From the NCBI RefSeq assembly GCF_000227115.2, contig NC_016479.1:1238686-1302685 (forward strand): a stretch of 64,000 bases of DNA. The letters are read 5' to 3'. The DNA is from Naumovozyma dairenensis CBS 421 (taxonomy: Eukaryota > Ascomycota > Saccharomycetes > Saccharomycetales > Saccharomycetaceae). A program made the position numbers and the translations under genes. The notes below the pieces were generated by a model that worked only from the letters and a program-made list of their open reading frames with translations, made no database searches and was not told the origin of the DNA. Shown in pieces: positions 9,685 through 20,637 of this stretch; within the stretch, counting starts at the first letter, position 1; the number at the start of each line of letters is the position of its first letter.

Positions 9685-10968
9685 CTATAATAGAGCGACA
9701 GCAATGGCGGCAATAGCACCCATGAAAGATGAAGCAGGAGCAAATTGAGCGCCAGCACCTCTAGAACTTGAGGAACTAGAAGAAGTTCCGTTGGAAGAAG
9801 AGTCAGTCGAAGATGAATCTGAAGAAGATGAACTGATGGTAGATGAAGCAGCTCTGACAACTGATGTAGCAGAAGATGAGTGAGAAGAAGTCTTAGAAGA
9901 CACTTTTGAAGAGGAAACAGCGCCGTTTTTACAGACGAATGAATCACCTTGAATGGAACCCTTTTGTTGTAATTTCTTTAATGGAGAACAAGAAAAGTTA
10001 CCAGATTTAGTTTCGAAATCAGCACCACCTCTGACAGACTTCAAAGAAGACAAATCTAATTCAGTGAAGTTACCAGTAACGATAATAGCACCACCGACAG
10101 TACTCAAATTCTTGAAACCGTCAATAGTCTTTAAAGCAGTATTGTTAGCAACAACGAAACCACCACCAACGGCGGTCAAATTTGGGAATTGCAACTTGGT
10201 TAATTCGTCATTAGACACAACGGTGAAAGTTTGACCAACCTTGGACAATTGAGAAATATTTAAAGATTCGATAGAGTTGTTAATGAAACCCATGGAAGCG
10301 TTAACAGTTTGTAAAGAAGCGAAAGATGCTTGGTTAACGTCTCTTAAAGTGATATTATTAGCCCAGATTAAGTTGTCAAAAGAGATGATGGCATCATCAC
10401 CGTTAGAATCGAATTGTAGGGAGTCCGAGACGGTTTTTAGACTAGATTTGATAGAAGTTAAGTATCTGTTGTTGTTGATGTTGAAGACGTTGACGGATTG
10501 TAGGACGGAGAAACCATCGACGGATTCCAAAGAGGTATCTGAGATGTAGATGTTGTTGGCGGTTTCTAAATTACTGGCAAAAGTAGTAATGGCTGGTAAA
10601 GTCACTAGGTTGATACTGTCGACTTCTTTTAAGGAACCGAAGGATGCACTTGTTAGAATAGTCAAACTTTGTAGATCTAAAGCACCTGTAATAGATTCGA
10701 TGGAATCAGCAGAGAAAGTTCCTAAAGATGTAGCGTTGAAAATTTTTAATGAACCGTCAATTTTTTGGACGTTAGCAAGGGCAGCAGAACCTAGTTCACC
10801 AGTAATAGTCAAATTACCGTATAAGGTTTCACAACCAGCATATTTATCTAAATCAGCTTGGGCAGTAGCAGTAGCACTAGTTCCGATACTACATTGAGAT
10901 GGAATAGATGCAGCGGAAGCTGATACGCTTAGTAATGCGGTAGCAAGTATAGTTGATTTGAACTGCAT
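9685..10968 (-). CDS. PST1/ECM33: GPI-anchored cell-wall protein of the Pst1/Ecm33 family
   Basis: Cell-surface glycoprotein needed for cell-wall integrity, with receptor L-domain-like repeats. The open frame extends upstream through a TTG, but the first ATG (10968) gives a signal peptide, MQFKSTILATALLSVSASA, aligned with S. cerevisiae Ecm33 and Pst1, so I start there (427 residues). The body is leucine-rich-repeat-like with many N-glycosylation sites. It is followed by a Ser-rich stalk of about 60 residues and a hydrophobic tail (SSFMGAIAAIAVALL) typical of GPI attachment. The sequence is intermediate between the two paralogues: SADSIESIT and NIYISDTSLESVDGFS favour Pst1, whereas the stem RSVRGGADF and the tail resemble Ecm33. 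Neighbours CDC34 and YOS9 place it at the PST1 locus. No intron is present. Confidence 0.93.
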   Translation of the reverse strand: MQFKSTILATALLSVSASAASIPSQCSIGTSATATAQADLDKYAGCETLYGNLTITGELGSAALANVQKIDGSLKIFNATSLGTFSADSIESITGALDLQSLTILTSASFGSLKEVDSINLVTLPAITTFASNLETANNIYISDTSLESVDGFSVLQSVNVFNINNNRYLTSIKSSLKTVSDSLQFDSNGDDAIISFDNLIWANNITLRDVNQASFASLQTVNASMGFINNSIESLNISQLSKVGQTFTVVSNDELTKLQFPNLTAVGGGFVVANNTALKTIDGFKNLSTVGGAIIVTGNFTELDLSSLKSVRGGADFETKSGNFSCSPLKKLQQKGSIQGDSFVCKNGAVSSSKVSSKTSSHSSSATSVVRAASSTISSSSSDSSSTDSSSNGTSSSSSSSRGAGAQFAPASSFMGAIAAIAVALL

Positions 10969-12907
10969 TCTCTTAATGTAATGAAAGCGAAGGTATTGAT
11001 TGATAGTCAATGTTAATCTTATTGTATATGGGGAGTTTTTTTCTCGAGAAAGCTTCTTTTGACAGAGGAAAGTAATCGAGAATTAAAAAAAGTCTTTTGG
11101 CTGCCAAAAATACTCGAGGTTTTATATGGGACGCACTTTCTCTCTTTCTTCCGCGAACAATGGTTTCATAACGAAGAAAGAAATCGTGTGTGCTGTGCTA
11201 CGTACCATACGGTACTTACGTATGTACAGCAGCGTTGGTACCAGCATTCGGGTCTCCCGGTAAAAGGCCCGTAGGCAAACCCAGGTTTCTTGCTGGAAAA
11301 CATCTGTACCTCGCATATTGATCTCCTCATTTCCGAAAACGTGTGGGTTCCACACTGCGGAGCCAAAAGATATGTTAATTGATTTCATTAAGCGCTGATA
11401 CCTAAAAGGGTAAAAGGACGATTTTTTTTGGCTGTGTTTTCAAAAGAAAAATAAGGTTTTATTTACAACAAACTGGATCATTTCTTTGTGTGTTTATTTT
11501 TATCTACATGTAACAGAGGAAAAAAATTAAGGTGAATCGTATGCAAAAAAGACAACTTTCCCCAATGTTCATGAATATGATGTTAAAAATAGCTGCATTA
11601 TAATTATGAAAGGTTTATTTCTATTATGTACTCCGCAATCCCTATTAGTTCTTCTAGAAATCGTGAAGTCACCTAACCTAACTCCAGTGACGCTATACTA
11701 ATCTCGCTTTTCATGCTATATCTTAAAGGTTATGTATAGATACATTTCCCTTGTAGGTATGGTTGATGAAAAACTCTGTAAAAGAATACAGGATAGGGAA
11801 AGTCTTTCCAGCCGAAAGGCAAACAAAAGGCTATTGTACACACCTAAAAAGATGGAGTTAAAAATATACTTGGATTCTTGATTGGAAACGAAACGCGCAC
11901 GCACGAACCGCTAGCTAACATATCAAAAGCCGAATGTTCGACCGGTACCTTGGATAGTATTCCTTATTACTGGCCTACTTGCTTTTAAATTTCTCATAAA
12001 CATATTTTTATTAACTAACCTATCTTCTACAAATATCAACGAATATATGGATTATTATAAAATCCAGAAAACTTTCAACAGTAATAAATTTACAGATGAT
12101 GTCGAGAACGGGAAAACAAGTTCTACATATTTGAGTAGGAATGAGAGTCGTAAAATAACATTGGCGATGTTTACGCCATCATGCGCATAGATTAGTGAGC
12201 CCCAGAGTTCTACGATATTATTCGTTCAAGCCACTCTTGACTAAAAATCAACCATATATATAGATGCAACACTTGCATATTTATTGCTAATCATGGATCT
12301 GATTTTAACACTGTTTAGATATTTTGTAAACATAAGCTATTTGTAAGAATCACACCCTCCATATTAAATATTTACTTTTGCCGAAACGCTTTTTCACGCT
12401 AGAAAGTTCTGGCATTTATTTTTTTTTAAAAATTTATAATGTGGCAAAAAATTGGAAAATGATAGACTCGGCCCCCGGGTAATAGTCCGGTGAAAAAGAA
12501 TTTTGAATAACACAATATTTTTACTAAGAAATACAGAATTAGTATTACGTTATGAATATTTTAATTCCACTCTTAATATCAAACTTCTTTCAGTTACTTC
12601 GATTATCATTTCCTAATAAAAATACTAAAGGAATAGTATATAACATTATCCTCCCAATAACCAACAAATCGATCCTAGGTTTTGTAACACCGTTTCATAT
12701 TTGTTACATTCAACCACTATAACAAAAATAATAAAGCACCAACCATTTTTTCGGTTCTTTAATCACTAATAACAAAAGCAAAGAGAAGAGCCCAAATTTT
12801 CCATCTTTTGTCAGTTGAATATCGGATAGAACTATTAATCTCATAATCATCCATTTTCAATATATATCCTCACATATAAGAGAAAAAGGAAAAATCTTAT
12901 TGAAAAT
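10969..12907. other. divergent PST1-CDC34 intergenic region
   Basis: About 1.9 kb serving as both promoters. No gene or RNA is recognised. Open frames at 11059-11388 overlap on both strands and look like chance. GC-poor with poly-T at 11426-11432 and 12420-12427. Confidence 0.5.
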
Positions 12908-13729
12908 ATGAGTAATCGTAAAAGTACTGCTGCTAGTCTGTTGTTACGACAATATCGAGAGCTAACTGATCCCAAGAAAGCTATTCCATCTTTCCATATA
13001 GAACTAGACGATGATTCAAACTTGTTCGTATGGAATATTGGTGTCATGGTTTTAAATGAAGACTCCATTTATCACGGAGGTTATTTCAAAGCACAAATGA
13101 GATTCCCTGAAGATTTCCCCTTCTCACCACCACAATTTAGATTTACCCCTGCAATCTATCATCCAAATGTATATAGAGATGGTAGACTATGTATATCGAT
13201 TCTACATCAAGGTGGTGATCCAATGACGGACGAACCGGACGCAGAAACGTGGTCTCCAGTACAAACAGTAGAAAGTGTATTGATTTCTATCGTATCATTA
13301 TTGGAAGATCCAAATATTTCATCTCCTGCTAATGTGGATGCAGCTGTTGATTATAGAAAAAATCAAGAACAATACAAACAAAGAGTTAAGATGGAAGTCG
13401 AAAGGTCAAAACAAGATATTCCAGCCGGTTTCCAAATGCCAACATCTCATTCAGCATATGTTTCTCAAAGTAAATCACCTGAACCTGAACAGACAAAATA
13501 TGCAACTGATAATTTTTGGTATGATAGTGATCTAGAAGAAGGTGATGATGTATACAATTACGAAGACTATAAAGAAGGAGAAGGAGAAGGAGATGATGAG
13601 AGCATGGAATTCGAAGAAGACGGTGATAGTATAGATACAGATAGTGTGATGGATAGAAAGCAACCTATAAAGGCAGATGATGAATTTGAGGACGATGTAG
13701 AAGAGGTAAATAAAGCTGAACAAAAATAG
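12908..13729 (+). CDS. CDC34: E2 ubiquitin-conjugating enzyme Cdc34 of the SCF complexes
   Basis: Works with SCF ligases to add Lys48-linked ubiquitin chains to Sic1 and other cell-cycle regulators. The UBC fold spans about residues 8-170, with HPN at 85-87 and catalytic Cys95. The family-specific acidic insertion lies just after it (about 103-114, DPMTDEPDAETW). The C-terminal tail from about 180 is strongly acidic, as in Cdc34, where it binds the Cul1 basic canyon. Length is 273 against 295 in S. cerevisiae; the tail is somewhat shorter. ATG at 12908 matches the family N terminus (SNRKSTAASLLLRQYREL). DBF4 follows on the same strand, as in YDR054C-YDR052C. Confidence 0.97.
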   Translation: MSNRKSTAASLLLRQYRELTDPKKAIPSFHIELDDDSNLFVWNIGVMVLNEDSIYHGGYFKAQMRFPEDFPFSPPQFRFTPAIYHPNVYRDGRLCISILHQGGDPMTDEPDAETWSPVQTVESVLISIVSLLEDPNISSPANVDAAVDYRKNQEQYKQRVKMEVERSKQDIPAGFQMPTSHSAYVSQSKSPEPEQTKYATDNFWYDSDLEEGDDVYNYEDYKEGEGEGDDESMEFEEDGDSIDTDSVMDRKQPIKADDEFEDDVEEVNKAEQK

Positions 13730-14355
13730 TAATAAATATATACATATAATACTTTATTCATTATTCTGGTCATTTATTCATTTCAAATAAAAAATAATAA
13801 AGATAAAAAACTAACATTCAAGTAAGAAATATCATATATCTTGGATTATTATTATATATATATATATTCGCAGCCCTTCGTAACCATCCGTAGTGTTCTA
13901 CGTCCTGTGTAAACTACTGTAAATTCGACATAGTTTATATTTTTCCGAAAGGTAAGGCAAGAATTATAGTTATAAGATACCAAGTAGCATGAACTGGATT
14001 TCATGGAACCATTCGCTGTTTTTTTAAGTCGAAGTGGAAGGTATGCATTTTCTGTCCAATTCATAGTTCTCATATTAGTTATTTTATGACCTGACTTACA
14101 ACTGCGTATCTACCTAAACTATTATTTTGACGCGTTTACGTATAGTTTCTGCAGAATTACCAAATCTGGTTATTCTCCGCTTGACAGGGTAAAATCTCGA
14201 AAAACGCCAAAATCTCGATAGTAATGAAAAGTTTTAAAATAAACAACAACAGATGTCAAATTAAAATCTGGCTTCAACATTAAAGAAGATAAGTAAGCTA
14301 GATTTAATTATCGTGAAATTATACTATCCTCGAAGAGAAATTGATATCAAAAACT
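13730..14355. other. CDC34-DBF4 intergenic region
   Basis: CDC34 terminator and DBF4 promoter. An (AT)n run lies at 13853-13868. Sequence 14137-14150 contains GACGCGTTTACG, an ACGCGT MluI cell-cycle box (MCB) plausible for S-phase regulation of DBF4. No gene seen; YDR053W (dubious in S. cerevisiae) is not apparent. Confidence 0.5.
14131..14136 (+). promoter_or_regulatory. ACGCGT MCB element upstream of DBF4
   Basis: The sequence TTTTGACGCGTTTACG occurs about 220 bp before the DBF4 ATG. ACGCGT is the core bound by MBF (Mbp1-Swi6), which drives G1/S transcription. The motif is seen directly; its use here is inferred. Position is given for the 6-base core to within a few bases. Confidence 0.45.
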
Positions 14356-16056
14356 ATGGTATCTCCTGCAAAACTTATCTGTAGATCACCACTAAAAGAA
14401 ACAGATGCAAATCTGAAACAAACACTAATAGCGCCTCCCAAAATCCCATCTACTAATGATATAGCATCAACTAAAAAAAGGTCCTTGGAACGTTTGGAAC
14501 AACAAGAGCTGGAAAGAAAACGACTAAAAGTCGAACGTGCAAGATCCATCGAAGGTGCTGTTCAGGTTAACAAGGCCAAAGTCATTAAAAAGGTTGAAAA
14601 TAAAGTCACGGATGAAGAATTGGCAGAATGGCAAAAGAACTGGCGAAAAATTATGAAAAGAGATTCTAAAATATATTTTGATCCAACAGATGATGTAGAT
14701 ATTAGCAAAGTAGGTAGATCGAAACTATTGAAGAAAATGGAATTATTAAAGAAAGCTTTTTGTTCATTAGATGCGGAAATTACATCCTTCTTTGATTCAA
14801 CTGTCACAATTGTAATTACCAGAAGATCTACAGACAATTTACAAATTTTGAATGAACAAGATCTGCTTCGTAGAGCCAAGAGAAACTATATGAAAGTATG
14901 GGGTTATGATAAGGCTGTGCGGTTTTTGAGAAATCTAGACATTGATATCGATAATCTTCAATCAAATAAAGAAGCCCTAATGGCAACCCCAACATTGTCA
15001 AATTTGCTACATAATGAGAAATTGTACGGACCATCTGATAGAGATCCAAAAACACGGAGAGATGACGTTCATTATTTCAAATATTCCCATGTTTATATGT
15101 ACGATAGTTGGCAATTATGGGCGCCAATCGTTATTTTGGAATGGAAACCACAAGATTTAGCCAAACTGGACGAGCTGCCATATCCCACTTTGAAAATGGG
15201 TACATTCGGAAGATGTCCATTCATTGGTGACAGAAATTGTGATGAACTTTCTTATAAAAGGACGATTAAGAGGTACAATCGTGATAAAATTAACAAAAAA
15301 TATGCATTGGTATTACGTCAGCTATATCAACATCATGCGATCCCCGTAATAGAAGACAAGCCATTGATTTCCCTCTCACATAATTCTCTTGATTCGAAAA
15401 GATTATTCGAGAAATGGCAAAGGAAGTTGACTACGCAAATATCGGAACCACAAGAGGAAAAGAAGTTAAGTAACAACAAAACTAATACATGGAAGGAACC
15501 GAGCCGTACTATTCCTATGTTGAAGCATCCAGCAGCTGTTCTTTTATCTAGGCAAGAAACTGAAGAGTTCCCCGATGATTTATGTTCAACGAAAAGGCAA
15601 TCACGAATTACATATGAAATCAAAGCGAGTGGAGTCAACCAATCCAACGATGCTGCAACATCGTTTGGTAATGGGCTAGGTCCAACAAGAGCTACTGTGA
15701 TGAGCAAAAATCTCCAGACTCTAAACAAGCTAGTTGTCGATAGAAAGTTGGGCACTAGAAAACATGCACAAAACTCAACTAAAACTACTCCAATTGTAGG
15801 CACACCTTTAAGTAATCAAGTGAAGAACGAAAAATCAATGGATGAACTAGGAACAGCGACTGGACCGGTTGATAAAGTGGAGCCAATTCCAAAGAAGGAA
15901 CCTGTGAGAAACTCAGGCTATTGTGAAAACTGTAAAGTCAAATATGACGAACTGGAACACCATATTGTCTCTGAAAAACATTTGGCATTCGCACAAAACG
16001 ATTTGAACTTTGAGTCCATTGACTGTTTGATTGAAAAATTACAATTTCAATTTTGA
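14356..16056 (+). CDS. DBF4: Dbf4, regulatory subunit of the Cdc7 kinase (DDK)
   Basis: Activates Cdc7 to phosphorylate Mcm2-7 and fire origins. The open frame runs upstream through a TTG at 14341. The ATG at 14356 gives the family N terminus MVSPxKxxxRSPLKETD, so the product is 566 residues (704 in S. cerevisiae). Visible motifs: destruction-box-like RSLERL at 42-47; RSIEGA at 63-68, the Cdc5 polo-box binding site in S. cerevisiae; motif N/BRCT-like region about 110-210; motif M with LGPTRA and FGRCPFIGDRN blocks; and the C-terminal motif C zinc finger C523-x2-C526-x9-H536-x5-H542. The linker between motifs M and C is shorter than in S. cerevisiae. The neighbour CDC34 agrees. Confidence 0.96.
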   Translation: MVSPAKLICRSPLKETDANLKQTLIAPPKIPSTNDIASTKKRSLERLEQQELERKRLKVERARSIEGAVQVNKAKVIKKVENKVTDEELAEWQKNWRKIMKRDSKIYFDPTDDVDISKVGRSKLLKKMELLKKAFCSLDAEITSFFDSTVTIVITRRSTDNLQILNEQDLLRRAKRNYMKVWGYDKAVRFLRNLDIDIDNLQSNKEALMATPTLSNLLHNEKLYGPSDRDPKTRRDDVHYFKYSHVYMYDSWQLWAPIVILEWKPQDLAKLDELPYPTLKMGTFGRCPFIGDRNCDELSYKRTIKRYNRDKINKKYALVLRQLYQHHAIPVIEDKPLISLSHNSLDSKRLFEKWQRKLTTQISEPQEEKKLSNNKTNTWKEPSRTIPMLKHPAAVLLSRQETEEFPDDLCSTKRQSRITYEIKASGVNQSNDAATSFGNGLGPTRATVMSKNLQTLNKLVVDRKLGTRKHAQNSTKTTPIVGTPLSNQVKNEKSMDELGTATGPVDKVEPIPKKEPVRNSGYCENCKVKYDELEHHIVSEKHLAFAQNDLNFESIDCLIEKLQFQF

Positions 16057-17160
16057 ATATTACGACCACACTTGCATAAGAATAACTCAGAATCATTTTG
16101 AGCATATTTATTTATATCATTTCAGCTATCTCCATTATCATGTGTTATATATACATTGGCTATATAGTTATATTAGTAGTGTTTGTAAATTGCAATCATT
16201 TCTTTAACTAATTTAAATAGACTGGATAATGCTAATTTTCTGAGATATTAAAAAGAAGCATTCTATCCTCAAACAAAAGAAATGGTTGAAAAAAAATTGC
16301 CAATCAACTACCATTACTGATTTTAGATGAATATGCTTATTTTATGACTAAAGATACTTGTGGGCTTACTTGAAATAACACTATTGTTATTCCAATACTG
16401 CTCGAAGCACAACCGGTTCAATATAAACCGTCAGAATTATTTTCTGTGTCCATAATGAGTTTAGAAACAAGATCATTTTAATTGCCAATGCGTTTAGGGG
16501 ATTATAAACTGTCTGGGTATTCCAAAGCGTAAGATGGAAGAATATAAGACGAAATCACTAATTGTAAAAAGGTTATTACTTGTTTGAGCTTGGATTCTAT
16601 ACCAAGGCAAACGAATAANNNNNNNNNNNNNNNNNNNNNNNNNNNNNNNNNNNNNNNNNNNNNNNNNNNNNNNNNNNNNNNNNNNNNNNNNNNNNNNNNN
16701 NAAGAACCTTGATCTTGACACAAGATCTCAGTTTTATAGAATATTCCCGGGAAACTTCCGCACGTAAAGGAGTTCCCGAATAAATAGTTCCACGTCCAAC
16801 TTGGATGAAGGCACGTCGCGGAGTTTTTTGACACTGCACGTAGGTACATATGTATGCTCTACGGTGAGATGGAATTCTGGAGAATTGACCTTCCTTCCAT
16901 TCCATGAAAAAGCAATTTACCGGACAATCTTAGCCATCATCATAACCCAAAGCCTTGATTATCCACAAAGTCAATTGGGATTTGCATTCGACAACGTATA
17001 AAGTCTATGTGGGAAGGACACGACATGTAAGTATGTAACGGTATAGCTCAATTACGAATAAACTTTGGAACATATTGTCATTTCTGAAACTTTGCATATC
17101 CTTCCAAAGGCCAATATAAGTTAAAAAGAGTGCGGTCCTTCCTTTCCTCTTGGTTTTATC
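16057..17160. other. DBF4 3' region with an assembly gap
   Basis: No gene. Ns occupy 16619-16701 (83 bases). Open frames that cross the gap are artefacts of reading Ns as codons. Confidence 0.6.
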
Positions 17161-18490
17161 ATGTTCAAAATTTTAGCTGCAAATCCGAGTAGGCAAGCAA
17201 GAAACAATGGTAAAAAAGTACACTTTATCCTGAAGTGTATCCTTTTACTGATTTTATCCCATCCCTAGAAATTACGCATGATGTTTTGAGACCAGTTCAG
17301 GCACTTTCAATGATGCAATTGCATGGGATGAAGGTAAATCTTCTTGACAATAGGATTTTTCAACTATTGTCAACTTTATTAACTCTTTAGATGTAAACGG
17401 TGTTACATCAGACTACATTATTAATGATAGCTCCATCACCAATTCTTACAAAATATAGCTTTATAACTCCAGAACCTCTTTTGTAACCAGTGGAATGAAT
17501 ATGACAACCTAATCGATCCTAAACAACGTTGACGGGCCGTTGATGTAACAAATGGTATAATTGTTGCTCCAGAACTATTCGGACCTTCTGACTGTATCAT
17601 AAATACCCTAAGTTATTTTGCGTATCCAACTCTTTATGGACAGAATCAGGTATTGAAAATTAGGCCACTATCTACTTATCCGACAGTAATACTACCCTGT
17701 CAACTTCAATTACAGGTGGCGGTTGTCCTAGATTCGGCACAAGAGCAAATATTTTTAACGTAGATTTCAGGAATAAACAAATCAACCGTTGGTGCCCATA
17801 TAATTTTGTGTTCGCTATCACTGGCAGCGGATATCCCAACCCTATAGTGTTCAGGGATTTAGGGAGAAAAATGATGGCTCACTATGACGTCTTCGCTAGC
17901 ACAAACATACTTAATTAAAAATATCCTCCTCTAACTGATATTCTGATGGTTAATTCAAGAGAGTCTGGTAACCCATCGAATGATGATAAATCTGGATATT
18001 GATCTAGGAAACAATACATCACTTTCCACTGCTGAAAAATATTTCGAAGTTAGACACAGCGACTAATATATAGTCCTATGTTATTATTAATATTGGGTAT
18101 TTCGGGGAGGTGCCACAAACCACGCCGCCTTCAGAGTGTAGCGTACCATATAGTATAGAATATGGATGGTGTTGTAATCTAATCCTTTACAGTTTGTCAT
18201 CATTCTTTCCCTTCTTCATCATCTATTGAAAGTAAACAACTTTCGACTGCTCAGAAATCAATTATATCATTGTTAAGAAGGGAGCGTGATTCAAGTTGTA
18301 AATGTAGTCTATCAAGTACCATTATTTAATACAGAGGTAGCTCTGCTAACTTTGCTACCGAAGCTACTTCAGAGAACTTTACTGATCTAGAATCTCTAAG
18401 TATTCCCCGTATTACATTATTATCCCCTCTGCACAATACAGAACTAGAATCAATAGAAACTAGACCCATATATATTAAGACTGAATGTAT
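17161..18490 (+). pseudogene. decayed relic of a Ser/Thr-rich surface protein gene (tentative)
   Basis: An ATG at 17161 opens 35 codons ending in a hydrophobic, signal-like stretch (VHFILKCILLLILSH) before a stop. Downstream, several + strand blocks read as protein with repeated stops and frame changes. A block from about 17712 (TGGGCPRFGTRANIFNVDF, then WCPYNFVFAITGSGYP) is followed at about 18190-18450 by a Ser-rich block (HHSFPSSSSIESK and NFATEATSENFTDLESL). Signal-like start, Cys/aromatic middle and Ser/Thr-rich tail suggest a dead adhesin or cell-wall protein gene. No family is firmly recognised. Confidence 0.35.
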
Positions 18491-18545
18491 TAATAGATAA
18501 CCCTTGAACTATCAATAAGAAGCAAATTACATCTAACACTTCACT
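18330..18545 (+). repeat. diverged dispersed repeat, copy A
   Basis: Resembles 36020-36190 in the same orientation. Shared words include ACCG(A/C)AGCTAC(T/G)TCAGAG, GTATTCCCC and AGATAACCC followed by GAACTA..AATAAGAA and AAATTACATCTAA. Divergence is high. The ends are not defined. Confidence 0.5.
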
Positions 18546-18560
18546 ACCTGTTTATCTTAC

Positions 18561-19021
18561 CTAAATAATATTAGTTCCCTAACAATAATTTTTCACTATC
18601 AAATATCCAAAAACAAAATATGAAATATAAACAATTTTTAAGGTTTGCTCATACTCAAAACGAATGAGGGATTTCCAGAAAAAATCTAAAGAAACGATTT
18701 TATTTGATGATTTTATTTCATTGTTACATATTAATTTGTTACGTTCAGGCCCTTTTTATCTTCAAAATAAGTAAATTCAAATAAAAGGGTCTCGTGTACG
18801 TGGATTTGTTAGCAAAACAGGTATTTTCATAAATTCGGGCAAAAACAGAAGTTCCGGATTTTTTTGAAATCAACTTGACATAATTAAATATAGAGAAAAT
18901 TTGATTAGAAAAAAATTAATCTCGAACAATATTGATATTAGATAAACGAAAAAAAACTGTCAGAAAAAGATTTTATCACCTTAAGAGTTACATAATAAAA
19001 TAGATAGGAAATAAAAAGAAC
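18561..19021. other. DET1 upstream region
   Basis: AT-rich promoter region; no gene seen. Confidence 0.5.
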
Positions 19022-20002
19022 ATGAATACATATGCGACCAATACCGATCGTTATAGAGAGGCGCCTCATAATCCTTCAGAAAGAGGTCGCAAACCGAGAG
19101 TGATAGTCCTTATAAGACACGGTGAAAGTGAATCAAATAAAGACAAAAAAGTTAACGAATTTACCCCAAACCATCTGATACCATTAACAGAAAAGGGATG
19201 GTCCCAAGCAAGACATGCAGGGGTTGAACTTTTGAGAATATTAAACTTAGATAATAATGATATAGTCGAAAATCTGGAAGCAAAATATCCATTACCCCCT
19301 CATAGACATAAAGGGTTAACACTAAAGGATTACAAACCTTTAAACCGTCGCAAAGATAGAAATATTGTGTTCTATACCTCTCCATATACGAGAACTAGGG
19401 AAACGTTGAAAGGTATGCTAGATGTAGTAGATGAATACAATTTAATAAATAGTGGTGTTCATGTATGCGAAGATCATGCGTACAAACCATGTGGTAAGCA
19501 AAAACACTCAATATGGCCATGCATTCCTAGTGGCCACTATGAGAATAATGAATCAACCCATTGTTTTGTAGGTGGGAATAAATCAGAATATTTACAATAT
19601 AGAGTAAAAGATGAACCGAGAATTCGAGAACAAGATTTTGGAAACTTTCAGGAAGTTAGCAGTATGCAAGATGTGATGAAAAAGAGGGCAACTTATGGTC
19701 ATTTCTTTTTCAGGTTTCCGCAAGGGGAAAGTGCTGCAGACGTATTTGATCGAGTAGCTAGTTTCCAGGAAACTTTATTTCGCCATTTTGAGGATAAGCA
19801 TTCAAGGAAACCTAGGGATGTTATTGTTTTAGTTACCCACGGAATCTATGCAAGGGTATTTTTAATGAAATGGTTTAGGTGGACTTACGAAGAATTCGAA
19901 TCTTTCACAAATGTGCCAAACGGTAGTATGATGGTGATGGAGTTAGACGAAACTGCTGATCGTTATAAATTGAGAACGGTCTTGCCCAAATGGACGGAAT
20001 AA
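19022..20002 (+). CDS. DET1: Det1, histidine phosphatase (phosphoglycerate-mutase) superfamily protein
   Basis: Homologue of YDR051C, an acid phosphatase of the histidine-phosphatase superfamily implicated in intracellular sterol transport. The RHG motif (LIRHGESESN) is at residues 31-40 with the phospho-acceptor His33. The second catalytic His lies in VTHGIYAR near residue 274. Length 326 against 334 in S. cerevisiae. An extra segment between the two halves (about 120-190, with CEDHAYKPCGK) is typical of this fungal subgroup. It is followed 635 bp later by TPI1 on the same strand, as in S. cerevisiae. Confidence 0.93.
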   Translation: MNTYATNTDRYREAPHNPSERGRKPRVIVLIRHGESESNKDKKVNEFTPNHLIPLTEKGWSQARHAGVELLRILNLDNNDIVENLEAKYPLPPHRHKGLTLKDYKPLNRRKDRNIVFYTSPYTRTRETLKGMLDVVDEYNLINSGVHVCEDHAYKPCGKQKHSIWPCIPSGHYENNESTHCFVGGNKSEYLQYRVKDEPRIREQDFGNFQEVSSMQDVMKKRATYGHFFFRFPQGESAADVFDRVASFQETLFRHFEDKHSRKPRDVIVLVTHGIYARVFLMKWFRWTYEEFESFTNVPNGSMMVMELDETADRYKLRTVLPKWTE

Positions 20003-20637
20003 TTCTCCAAATTACTTTATCATCTTTTTTATCGTTGTCACTACCCAAAATTTACAATATTTTATTTCCATATATTTTGTAACTATATAAATGCAAAACT
20101 CCGTACCAGCGAGAACATCGTCGAAGCGACCAATCCCGGTTACGATACTTTCATATTTGTTTTTCTAAAATTAACTAAACTAAACCGTTTGTGGGTAAAA
20201 AATTAGGCGCCTAGCTTCATTGTACTCTCCGGGTAATGAATTTGAAAGGCGTTTCTGACATCCTCTAAGGTCACCCACACATCCAGACCAGAGCTTCGTC
20301 TAAATCTCCCACATAAGATTTTTGCATCTTCCCAAGACAAACCCGTGATTCTGAAGACAATGAATAATAAAATAACCGCCGAATCGTGAGCCTACGGGCA
20401 ATGGAAGACAAAGAGGTCACTCAATAATACGAACGTTTATGGACATGCATGCGGAATTTTTCATTGAATTCCATTAATACGGAATCTCTATTTCATTTTT
20501 TTTGGTAGCATCTCTTTATAAATAAAGAACAAGTATCAAAAAATCGTCTTTTTTACATTTATTTCTCTATATTATATTCAATAGTTTTGTTGTTTTAATT
20601 AAATAATACCCAAACACACATACTAATTTATACAAAA
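20003..20637 (+). promoter_or_regulatory. TPI1 promoter region with Rap1 and Gcr1 sites
   Basis: A consensus Rap1 site ACCCACACATC is at 20273-20283. Gcr1 CTTCC boxes are at 20338-20342 (CATCTTCC) and, reversed, GGAAG at 20403-20407. TATAAATA is at 20517-20524, about 115 bp before the ATG. Rap1 plus Gcr1 is the known drive for yeast glycolytic genes. Sites are seen directly; function is inferred from the family. Confidence 0.75.

Noticed and set aside
9953..10897. Several + strand frames opposite PST1
   Set aside because: They are antisense shadows of the repetitive PST1 coding sequence.
13853..13868. (AT)n tracts as origins or elements
   Set aside because: Such tracts recur throughout the AT-rich intergenic DNA (also 28889, 32819, 43086, 58118) and carry no other signal.
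16494..16905. Three - strand frames crossing the N gap
   Set aside because: They exist only because Ns are read as open codons.
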